A program made the translations under genes and the position numbers. DNA of 23,093 bases from JBMNTU01 sp050945895 (GTDB lineage: Bacteria > Bacillota > Clostridia > Christensenellales > Christensenellaceae). This document shows, piece by piece, positions 1 through 5,791 of this stretch (position 1 is the stretch's first letter; each line of letters begins with the position of its first letter). The stretch covers positions 1 to 23,093 of the forward strand of contig JBMNTU010000025.1 in assembly GCA_050945895.1 (NCBI GenBank), written 5' to 3'. Under the pieces are notes generated by a model. It did not search any database. It was not told the origin of the DNA and saw only the letters and a list, made by a program, of their open reading frames with translations.

Positions 1-45
1 TTGATTGATTCTTTTCCAAAATCATTATATCAAGTGTGTATCTGT

Positions 46-74
46 GGGAGGCGCCTTCTGGACGCCTCCCTTTT
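46..74 (+). terminator. Rho-independent terminator of an upstream off-window gene
   Basis: An 8-bp perfect GC-rich stem (GGGAGGCG at 46-53 with CGCCTCCC at 63-70), extendable by two CC/GG pairs around a bulged A, is followed by four T. No reading frame is visible in 1-45, so the gene it ends lies left of the window. The U-run is short, so efficiency is uncertain. Positions 75-150 are AT-rich and I see nothing else definite in them. Confidence 0.75.
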
Positions 75-150
75 GCCAATGATTATTTTACACTAAGCTT
101 TTGAAACGGTATTTTGGGGAATATTTTTTGATGCAAAACAAATGTGGAAG

Positions 151-159
151 TGTTAAAAT
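151..159 (+). promoter_or_regulatory. Candidate extended -10 promoter for the thioesterase-pfkA pair
   Basis: TGTTAAAAT at 151-159 fits an extended -10 (TGn followed by TAAAAT). The best upstream -35 match, TTGATG at 128-133, is 20 bp away, longer than ideal. Transcription from here would begin around 166, just before the folded leader at 185-237. This is a sequence-pattern call only. Confidence 0.35.
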
Positions 160-184
160 GTTAGCGTAAAGACAATAATAGGCG

Positions 185-237
185 TTCGCCTGCCGGAAAG
201 GCGACAGCTTTTCGGATAGACAATACCGTCTGGCGAA
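185..237 (+). ncRNA. Candidate structured 5' leader (three-way junction)
   Basis: Three helices close on each other with almost no unpaired junction bases. P1 is TTCGCC (185-190) with GGCGAA (232-237). P2 is CCGGAAAG (193-200) with CTTTTCGG (208-215), one G-U pair and a 7-nt loop. P3 is AGAC (218-221) with GTCT (228-231) and a 6-nt loop. The structure ends 9 nt before the AGGAG ribosome binding site of the thioesterase gene. I do not recognise it as TPP, c-di-GMP, purine, THF, fluoride or any other riboswitch class I know. It could be a cis-regulatory RNA or simply a fortuitous fold; nothing here shows a ligand. Confidence 0.4.
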
Positions 238-256
238 AGGTAAATCAGGAGTAAAA

Positions 257-988
257 TTGCTGACAAAACTCGAACAGGATTATTATTTGCGCGCGTTGGA
301 CGTAGACATCAGTGGTCGTTTTATGCCCTCTGCTATTTTAACAAGAATGCAAGAGATTGCTGAAGACCATGCAAATTTGGTTGGCGTGGGCCGCGTAGAC
401 CTGGTAGAAGAAAAATCACTTGCGTGGGTATTGACACGTCTCCATCTGGAAATGAAAAAGTACCCAAAGATCGGGCAGACGATTAAGGTCGCAACATGGC
501 CCTGCCCTCCTACAAAAATTACCATTGCACGTCAATTTTCCCTGCACGATATGGAAGGCGGCGAGCTTGGCCGCGCCGCTACACAATGGGTGCTGCTGGA
601 CATCAACGAACGAGCCATTCGCCGGATCGAGCGTGTACTGGGAAGCTATCCCCACGATGCTGCCCACGGCGTGCTGCTTCCTGAGCCCAAAAAGCTTTTT
701 TTGCCGCCGGACATGGAGCTTGCTCAAACACGGAAAGTAATGTACAGCGAAGTGGATATGAACAAGCACATGAACAATGCAAAATATGCAAATTGGATAT
801 GTGAGCTTTTTAACAATGAACAGTTGACCGAAAAGCAGGTCCGCGTATTGAAAATAAACTATATTGCGGAAGCATATCTGGGACAGGAAGTAGAAATATA
901 TACGTCTGCATCGGGTAGCGGAACGCTGGTTTGCGGGAAAACAGATGGAAAAGTCGTGTTTGACGGCTATATTGAGTGGGAGGAATAG
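257..988 (+). CDS. Acyl-ACP thioesterase (FatA/FatB-like double hotdog)
   Basis: This cytosolic enzyme is predicted to hydrolyse acyl-acyl carrier protein to free fatty acid plus ACP. The 243 residues span two hotdog folds, roughly 5-130 and 155-243, the usual bacterial length. The second carries the family active-site signature: Asp167, Asn169 and His171 in VDMNKHMNN, followed by KYANW, and Glu205 in NYIAEA, which corresponds to the acidic residue in the revised plant mechanism; the Cys of plant enzymes is absent, as in other bacterial members. The start is TTG at 257, chosen because AGGAG at 247-251 lies 5 nt upstream and the protein then begins MLTKLEQDYYLRALDVD. It is the first gene of a pair, with pfkA 3 nt downstream. 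A folded leader precedes it. Chain-length preference cannot be read from sequence. Family confidence is high. Confidence 0.9.
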   Translation: MLTKLEQDYYLRALDVDISGRFMPSAILTRMQEIAEDHANLVGVGRVDLVEEKSLAWVLTRLHLEMKKYPKIGQTIKVATWPCPPTKITIARQFSLHDMEGGELGRAATQWVLLDINERAIRRIERVLGSYPHDAAHGVLLPEPKKLFLPPDMELAQTRKVMYSEVDMNKHMNNAKYANWICELFNNEQLTEKQVRVLKINYIAEAYLGQEVEIYTSASGSGTLVCGKTDGKVVFDGYIEWEE

Positions 989-991
989 GCT

Positions 992-2071
992 ATGACAAAA
1001 CGGATTGGAATCCTTACAAGCGGCGGAGACTGTCCTGGACTCAATGCGGTTATCCGCGGCGTGGCGAAAGCAGCTTACGAACGTATCGAGGGAGTGGAAA
1101 TCATTGGGATTGCCGCCGGTTATGCCGGGCTGATCAACAGTGACTACCGCATTATGCAAAGCGGCGATTTTTCCGGCATTTTAACGCTTGGCGGAACCAT
1201 TTTAGGAAGCGGCGCGCGTACACCCTTCAAGGATATGTGTAAAACGGAAAAAGATAACACCACCAAAGTGGAAAAAATGGTTCAAAATTACCATGACATG
1301 AAATTGGACTGCCTGTGTACACTGGGCGGAGGCGGCACGCACAAAACCGCACATTTGCTTTGCGAAGCAGGACTAAACGTAATCGGCCTGCCCAAAACAA
1401 TCGACAACGATATTTGGGGTACGGATGTGACATTTGGCTTTCATACGGCAATGGACATTGCAACAGACGTTATAGACCGCGTACACACGACCGCTGCCAG
1501 CCACGGACGTGTGATGGTGGTGGAGTTGATGGGCAATAAAGCCGGCTGGCTAACGCTTTATGCCGGCATCGCCGGCGGTGCGGATGTCATCCTCATTCCG
1601 GAAATTCCATACAAATTGGAAAAAGTTGTAAGCGCAGTAAAAAAACGCGCTGAAAACGGCAAGGATTTTTCTATCGTCGCTGTTGCGGAGGGCGCAATAC
1701 GCGAAGACGAAATTGGTCTAAAGAAAAAGGCTTTGAAGGAAAAACGCATGAAGGAAGGATTTATGAGTATCGCCTACCGCCTTGCCAAAATGATCGAAAC
1801 GGAGGCCGGCACCGAAACACGCGTTGTAGTTCCTGGCCATATTCAGCGCGGGGGCAGCCCCAATGCTTACGACCGTGTGCTTTCCACACAATTCGGCGTT
1901 CATGCCGCAGAGTTGATCTACCAGAATAAATTTGGCTACACTGTCGCCTCTGTCAACAATCAAATCACAGAAAACCCCCTATCCAAAATTGCCGGAAAAG
2001 CAAAGCTTGTTCCGCCCGATTCCCAAATGGTGCGGGTCGCCGAGGAAATGGGCATCAGTATGGGTATATAA
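992..2071 (+). CDS. pfkA: 6-phosphofructokinase, group III type
   Basis: Predicted to phosphorylate fructose 6-phosphate to fructose 1,6-bisphosphate in glycolysis, in the cytosol. At 359 residues it matches group III PFKs. Visible motifs are TSGGDCPGLNAVIRG at 9-23, the substrate/catalytic PKTIDNDIWGTD at 134-145 (catalytic base Asp138) and PGHIQRGGSP at 281-290. Two positions bear on the phosphoryl donor: Gly115 corresponds to E. coli Gly104 (Gly in ATP enzymes, Asp in PPi enzymes), and Lys135 corresponds to Gly124 (Lys in PPi enzymes and in some group III ATP enzymes). Gly114 replaces the Mg-ATP-contacting Asp103. ATP is therefore likelier than PPi but unproven. The ATG lies 3 nt after the thioesterase stop, whose last codons supply GGAGG, so the two are probably co-transcribed. 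No clear terminator is visible in 2072-2109 before the converging gene. Confidence 0.93.
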   Translation: MTKRIGILTSGGDCPGLNAVIRGVAKAAYERIEGVEIIGIAAGYAGLINSDYRIMQSGDFSGILTLGGTILGSGARTPFKDMCKTEKDNTTKVEKMVQNYHDMKLDCLCTLGGGGTHKTAHLLCEAGLNVIGLPKTIDNDIWGTDVTFGFHTAMDIATDVIDRVHTTAASHGRVMVVELMGNKAGWLTLYAGIAGGADVILIPEIPYKLEKVVSAVKKRAENGKDFSIVAVAEGAIREDEIGLKKKALKEKRMKEGFMSIAYRLAKMIETEAGTETRVVVPGHIQRGGSPNAYDRVLSTQFGVHAAELIYQNKFGYTVASVNNQITENPLSKIAGKAKLVPPDSQMVRVAEEMGISMGI

Positions 2072-2109
2072 AACAAAAATCCATTACATACGGCTTTTGG
2101 GCTACTTTA

Positions 2110-2679
2110 CTACATTGGCCGGAGATTTTTATTCAGCCTTTCAACCATCCAGAATATACGCTTTTCCCGTCCGACATCTGTTTTCGCATCAAAATATGCA
2201 CGGGTATACGTTTTTTGCACAGATGGTGGCATTGCTAGAAAATTCGTATGGGCGGGTTCGTATTCTTTCAACAAATCAGATAAAAACTGTATTTTCTCAT
2301 CTGTAATGTCCGGCGGCTTTGGCGCGCTCCACCTGCCGTCTTTTTTTGCTTCCTCTATTTTTTCCCTGCCGCGATCGGTCATTACACCTTGTGCCTCCAG
2401 CCTTTCGGTCAGCGCTTTATTTTTCTCCGACCATTTACTTTTTGTTGTGCGGCGCGCAAAGTATTTTTTGTATTTTGTGCTGTCGATGCTTTGCATTTGC
2501 CCGTCGATCCACCCAAAGCACAGCGCTTCTTCCAGGGCTTCTCCGGCAGATAGCGTTGCAGGTCCGCTTTTTTTACCAAAAAGAAGCCATATCCCTTCGC
2601 TGTCAGCCCCATTCTCTTCCAACCATTCACGAAAAGCCGTTCTATCACAAAACGCCAAGACCCTACTCTTTGTTTTCAC
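2110..2679 (-). CDS. YdeI/OmpD-associated family protein
   Basis: The product belongs to the YdeI/OmdA family, whose members are annotated as bacteriocin-protection or OmpD-associated proteins; its biochemical role is unsettled and I infer none here. Family hallmarks are REWLEENG near the N-terminus, GIWLLFGKKSG, the strongly conserved ALCFGWIDGQ, then RRTTKSKWSEKN and the tail helix with IEEAKKDGRW. Length is 189 residues, no signal peptide or membrane segment. The frame is open to an ATG at 2712, but GTG at 2679 is preferred because AAGGAG sits 6-7 nt upstream, while the ATG lacks a site. It stands alone, facing pfkA tail to tail, with a candidate promoter at 2724-2751. It is not related by pathway to its neighbours. 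Confidence 0.85.
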   Translation of the reverse strand: MKTKSRVLAFCDRTAFREWLEENGADSEGIWLLFGKKSGPATLSAGEALEEALCFGWIDGQMQSIDSTKYKKYFARRTTKSKWSEKNKALTERLEAQGVMTDRGREKIEEAKKDGRWSAPKPPDITDEKIQFLSDLLKEYEPAHTNFLAMPPSVQKTYTRAYFDAKTDVGREKRIFWMVERLNKNLRPM

Positions 2680-2723
2680 TGTACTCTCCTTTGCATACGG
2701 TTCAGTCATCAATGCATAACAAT

Positions 2724-2751
2724 ATCATAGCACAAAAAAGAGAACCGCCAA
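2724..2751 (-). promoter_or_regulatory. Candidate promoter for the YdeI-family gene
   Basis: On the minus strand TTGGCG (2746-2751) is separated by 16 bp from TATGAT (2724-2729), with TG one base before the -10 (extended -10). The -35 lies inside the closing arm of the structured element at 2734-2848, so promoter and terminator-like sequence overlap. Confidence 0.45.
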
Positions 2752-2848
2752 ACTGCGATTCTCCGGCTTGCACTGCCAATGCTCGGCGAACGCTGCACCC
2801 TCTGTCTCCCGCACAGCGGGCGGTCGCTCAGCGTTCCTCACGGTTCTC
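2734..2848 (-). other. Multi-stem inverted-repeat element with terminal U-run
   Basis: Read on the minus strand, the ends pair perfectly (GAGAACCG at 2848-2841 with CGGTTCTC at 2747-2740) and are followed by six T (2739-2734), as in an intrinsic terminator. Inside lie a second helix (GAACGCTG 2836-2829 with CAGCGTTC 2795-2788) capped by hairpin CCCGC/GCGGG (2808-2820), and a separate hairpin GCATT/AGTGC (2770-2782). The interior is markedly more GC-rich than its flanks. It looks like a dispersed intergenic repeat or a structured RNA rather than a gene; the short reading frame through it (2725-2913) also crosses the tRNA terminator and is not credible. Copy number cannot be assessed from one window. 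Confidence 0.5.
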
Positions 2849-2858
2849 GCTCTTCTGT

Positions 2859-2905
2859 ACCAATAAAAAATGCCAGTACCATAGGTGCTGACATTTTTTA
2901 TTGGT
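2859..2905 (-). terminator. Terminator immediately after tRNA-Val
   Basis: The outer arms at 2859-2872 and 2892-2905 are a perfect 14-bp inverted repeat. On the minus strand the core stem 2893-2884 pairs with 2880-2871 (one A-C mismatch, one G-U) around a UAU loop, and is followed by six T and then ATT: a normal Rho-independent terminator. The 5' arm starts inside the encoded 3' CCA of the tRNA. The A-run on the other side could let it act in both directions. Confidence 0.85.
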
Positions 2906-2977
2906 GGGAGCAACAGGGCTCGAACCTGTGACCCTCTGCTTGTAAGGCAGATGCTCTCCCAGCTGAGCTATGCTCCC
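2902..2977 (-). tRNA. tRNA-Val (anticodon UAC)
   Basis: All arms fold: acceptor GGGAGCA with TGCTCCC, D stem GCTC/GAGC, anticodon stem TCTGC/GCAGA with loop CTTACAA (anticodon TAC, valine), five-base variable loop GGGTC and T stem ACAGG/CCTGT with loop TTCGAGC. The discriminator is A at 2905 and the CCA end is encoded at 2904-2902. It has its own promoter at 3009-3037 and a terminator overlapping the CCA. Confidence 0.97.
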
Positions 2978-3008
2978 GCTTTAACGGCCAGTTTTTGGAC
3001 GCTTAATT

Positions 3009-3037
3009 ATAATATTACATTTACGGATTCTTGTCAA
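3009..3037 (-). promoter_or_regulatory. Near-consensus sigma-A promoter for tRNA-Val
   Basis: On the minus strand a perfect TTGACA (3037-3032) is 17 bp from TATTAT (3014-3009). The predicted start lies about 25 nt before the mature tRNA 5' end. The -35 box begins only 17 nt after the hisIE stop codon, and no terminator separates them, so read-through from the his operon into the tRNA is possible. Confidence 0.88.
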
Positions 3038-3054
3038 GTGTAGAAAACGCAAAA

Positions 3055-3675
3055 CTATCGACGGCTTTCCAGCTCCAAAAACAGTTCGGCCAGCGGTAGT
3101 TTCTTCTCCTCCAGCAATACCAGCAAGTGGTAAACCAAATCGGCCGACTCATAGCGAAGCTCACCCGTTCCTTTGTTTTTAGATGCAATAATAACCTCTG
3201 CGCTTTCTTCTCCAACCTTTTTCAATATTTTGTCTATTCCCTTTTCAAACAGGTAATTGGTGTACGAGCCTTCCTTCGGGTTCGCCCTGCGGTCTGCAAT
3301 AATATCTGCAAGCTCGTACAAAATCGATGCGTTGCTTACTTTTTTATATTCGGCTATGCGGTTAAAGAAGCAGGACGTTTCACCTGTATGGCAGGCAGGG
3401 CCGGTTTGCTCCACCTTCAGCAAAATACTGTCGTAATCGCAGTCGGCAAAAATTGATACTACTTGCTGTACATTTCCGGATGTTTCCCCTTTTTTCCAAA
3501 GCGCCTTTCTGGAACGTGAATAATAGTGCGCAAAATTGGTTTCCAGTGTTTTGCTCAGGGCTTCTTCGTTCATATATGCCTGCATAAGCACCCGGCCGGT
3601 ATGCACATCCTGCGCAATCGCCGGAACAAGCCCCTTTTCATCATATTTTATTTGTTTTATCAATTCCGTATTCAT
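3055..3675 (-). CDS. hisIE: Bifunctional phosphoribosyl-AMP cyclohydrolase / phosphoribosyl-ATP pyrophosphatase
   Basis: Performs steps 2 and 3 of histidine synthesis: removal of pyrophosphate from PR-ATP and hydrolytic opening of PR-AMP to ProFAR. Residues 1-105 are the HisI cyclohydrolase, with WKKGETSGN at about 60-68, the metal-binding DCDYDSILL and GPACHTGETSC. Residues 110-206 are the HisE MazG-like all-alpha pyrophosphatase with GEESAEVIIA and ADLVYHLLVLL. The 206-residue fused length is usual. Its ATG directly abuts the hisF TAA with no intervening base. It is the last his gene; no terminator follows, and the tRNA-Val promoter starts 17 nt downstream. Confidence 0.96.
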   Translation of the reverse strand: MNTELIKQIKYDEKGLVPAIAQDVHTGRVLMQAYMNEEALSKTLETNFAHYYSRSRKALWKKGETSGNVQQVVSIFADCDYDSILLKVEQTGPACHTGETSCFFNRIAEYKKVSNASILYELADIIADRRANPKEGSYTNYLFEKGIDKILKKVGEESAEVIIASKNKGTGELRYESADLVYHLLVLLEEKKLPLAELFLELESRR

Positions 3676-4434
3676 TTAAAACCTCACTGCAATGCCCCTG
3701 CTCTGCAGGTATTTTTTTACGTCAATAATTTTCAGCTCGTTATAATGAAAAAGCGACGCCGCCAAAACAGCGCTTGCATCTGCCTGTTCAATAACGTCGG
3801 CAAAATGCTCCAGCCGCCCCGCGCCGCCCGACGCAATAACAGGAACGCCCACATTTTCTGCAATCAGCTTTGTCAACGGAATATCGTATCCGTTTTTGGT
3901 TCCGTCCGCGTCCATGCTTGTTACAAGCAGCTCGCCCGCACCGCGCCGTACCGCTTCTTTGGCCCATTCCAGCGCATCCATTTCGGTATTGATGCGCCCT
4001 CCGTTCAAATAGACTTCGTAGCGCCCTTCCTCGTTCTTTTTTGCGTCGATCGCAACAACAACACACTGGCTGCCGAAGCGCGCCGCAGCCGCGTCGATCA
4101 GATCGGGGTCGCGTACAGCGGCGGAGTTGACCGAAATCTTGTCCGCACCGCATTTTAAAATCCGCCGAAAATCATCCAGCGTCCGTATTCCCCCGCCCAC
4201 AGTAAGGGGGATAAAAACCTGTTCGGCTGTACGCCGTACAACATCCTCCATAATACCACGGTCGTCCGATGTCGCCGTAATGTCCAAAAAAACAAGCTCG
4301 TCCGCACGTTGCTCGTTATATGCTTTTGCAATCTCCACCGGGTCGCCGGCATCGCGGAGGTTTACAAAATTAACGCCCTTTACAACCCTGCCCTCGTGCA
4401 CATCCAGGCAGGGAATCACTCTTCTTGTAAGCAT
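3676..4434 (-). CDS. hisF: Imidazole glycerol phosphate synthase, cyclase subunit
   Basis: The (beta/alpha)8 subunit uses ammonia from HisH to turn PRFAR into imidazole-glycerol phosphate plus AICAR. The 252 residues carry the catalytic aspartates Asp11 (IPCLDVHEGRVVKG) and Asp130 (VVAIDAKK) plus the phosphate-binding VGGGIRT near 79 and ASGGAG near the C-terminus. The frame is open upstream, but ATG at 4434 is preferred: AGAGGAG lies 6 nt ahead and the protein then starts MLTRRVIPCLD like other HisF. Its stop touches the hisIE start; hisA ends 11 nt upstream. Confidence 0.97.
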   Translation of the reverse strand: MLTRRVIPCLDVHEGRVVKGVNFVNLRDAGDPVEIAKAYNEQRADELVFLDITATSDDRGIMEDVVRRTAEQVFIPLTVGGGIRTLDDFRRILKCGADKISVNSAAVRDPDLIDAAAARFGSQCVVVAIDAKKNEEGRYEVYLNGGRINTEMDALEWAKEAVRRGAGELLVTSMDADGTKNGYDIPLTKLIAENVGVPVIASGGAGRLEHFADVIEQADASAVLAASLFHYNELKIIDVKKYLQSRGIAVRF

Positions 4435-4445
4435 GTCGTTCTCCT

Positions 4446-5159
4446 CTATTTTGCAGCTATCATCGCTTCTTTCAGGTCTATATCGCCGGTATAAAGCGCA
4501 CGGCCAATAATGCACCCGCTCGCCCCGGTGCCTTTGACGCGTTCAATATCTTCAAGCGTTGTAATACCGCCCGAAACGATCATGTTCATCCATGTCTTTT
4601 TTACAATTTGTCCTGCTTTTTCGATGTTCGGCCCTTCCAGCATACCGTCGCGCAAAATGTCGGTATAGGCAATCGTGCTCACGCCCATTTTTCGCATCCG
4701 CACAGCCAGGTCCACCGGGTCTACGCTCGTTTCGGCCGCCCATCCTTTTATGGCTACTTTACCGTTCTTTGCGTCGATGCCTACAATAATCCTGTCCTTA
4801 TATTTAGAAATCGCCCATTCCACAATCTCGGGCTCCTCTACCGCAACCGTTCCCAGAATGACCCTAGATATGCCCACTTTGTCCAGCCGTATAGAAATAT
4901 CTTCGGCCGTCCGTACGCCGCCGCCCATCTGCACCGGTATTTTCACCTCGTGTACGATGTCGGCAATAACATCTCGGTTGGTAAACGTACCGGAAATCGC
5001 AGCGTCCAGGTCCACCAAATGGATATAGTTCGCACCCTGGCTTTGCCAGCGCTTGGCTACCTCAACCGGGTCGCCATAGTCGGTCACTTTTTCAACGTTG
5101 CCCTGTTCCAGCCGCACACACCGGCCGTTCAGTATATCGATCGCGGGATAAATTTTCAT
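4446..5159 (-). CDS. hisA: ProFAR isomerase (phosphoribosylformimino-AICAR ribotide isomerase)
   Basis: Catalyses the Amadori rearrangement of ProFAR to PRFAR, step 4 of the pathway. It is a 237-residue TIM barrel homologous to HisF. The general acid/base pair is visible as Asp8 (YPAIDILNG) and Asp129 (VGIDAKNG), with MGGGVRT at about 78-84 and VSGGIT near the C-terminus. No TrpF-type fusion or extension is seen. The frame runs upstream to 5324, but ATG at 5159 has a strong GAGGAGG about 5 nt upstream and gives the usual N-terminus. It lies between hisH (23-nt gap) and hisF (11-nt gap). Confidence 0.97.
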   Translation of the reverse strand: MKIYPAIDILNGRCVRLEQGNVEKVTDYGDPVEVAKRWQSQGANYIHLVDLDAAISGTFTNRDVIADIVHEVKIPVQMGGGVRTAEDISIRLDKVGISRVILGTVAVEEPEIVEWAISKYKDRIIVGIDAKNGKVAIKGWAAETSVDPVDLAVRMRKMGVSTIAYTDILRDGMLEGPNIEKAGQIVKKTWMNMIVSGGITTLEDIERVKGTGASGCIIGRALYTGDIDLKEAMIAAK

Positions 5160-5182
5160 TGCTTCCTCCTCTATTTTAGACA

Positions 5183-5791
5183 CTATTTTAATTGTGCAAA
5201 TTTTTTTAACATGCGAAGCCCGATGTCTCCGCTTTTCTCCGGATGAAACTGCAAGCCGTACATATTCTCTTTTCTGATGGCACAGGTAAAAGAATATCCA
5301 TAATCCGCCCTGCCGATTACACATTCTTCGGGCACGCCGTCCGCGTGGTAAGAATGCACGAAATATACAAACTGCTCCCCGTCATTATTCGAAAACAGCG
5401 CATTATCGCCAGCAATCAGAGAATTCCAGCCCATATGCGGCACGCGAAACAACCGTTTATCCAGCCGGAAAGGAACAACGTTTCCCGGAATCAGGGACAG
5501 GCATGAAAATTCTCCATTCTCATAGCTTTTGTCCAGCATCAGCTGCAAACCCAGGCAAATACCCAAAAAAGGCTTCCCGCTGTTCGCCTGCTTTTGTATT
5601 TCGTCAGCCAGGCCGCGTTTATCCAAGTTAGTAAGCGCGTCCGAAATAGCCCCCACGCCCGGCAATACAATATGAGAGGCATCCTTCAATATCCGTTTTT
5701 CCGATGTTACGACGGCATTTTCGCCCAAAAACTCAAACGCCTTCTGGACGCTCCGAAGGTTTCCCATGCCATAATCTATAATTGCAATCAT
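5183..5791 (-). CDS. hisH: Imidazole glycerol phosphate synthase, glutamine amidotransferase subunit
   Basis: Class I glutaminase that supplies ammonia to HisF. The 202 residues have the complete triad: nucleophile Cys79 in GICLGLQ, His183 and Glu185 in QFHPEKSGD. The oxyanion-strand motif PGVGA is at 44-48. Its ATG overlaps the hisD TGA in an ATGA, so translation is probably coupled. In most Bacillota his operons hisB sits between hisD and hisH; here the two overlap directly. Confidence 0.97.
   Translation of the reverse strand: MIAIIDYGMGNLRSVQKAFEFLGENAVVTSEKRILKDASHIVLPGVGAISDALTNLDKRGLADEIQKQANSGKPFLGICLGLQLMLDKSYENGEFSCLSLIPGNVVPFRLDKRLFRVPHMGWNSLIAGDNALFSNNDGEQFVYFVHSYHADGVPEECVIGRADYGYSFTCAIRKENMYGLQFHPEKSGDIGLRMLKKFAQLK

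Noticed and set aside
185..237. Assignment of the leader to c-di-GMP, TPP, THF, fluoride or glutamine RNA
   Set aside because: None of their invariant sequence blocks that I know are present, so I left it unassigned.
416..1159. Minus-strand 247-codon open frame across the thioesterase and pfkA
   Set aside because: Antisense shadow of two well-supported genes; no recognisable domain.
2319..2891. Plus-strand 190-codon open frame opposite the YdeI-family gene
   Set aside because: Runs through the gene in reverse and then through the structured element and the tRNA terminator; low-complexity, no family.
2725..2913. 62-codon minus-strand frame downstream of tRNA-Val
   Set aside because: Begins inside the tRNA gene and crosses two strong hairpins; probably a translation of the non-coding element.
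3009..3037. Terminator for the his operon before tRNA-Val
   Set aside because: The 77 nt between the hisIE stop and the tRNA have no GC stem followed by T-run, only the tRNA promoter.
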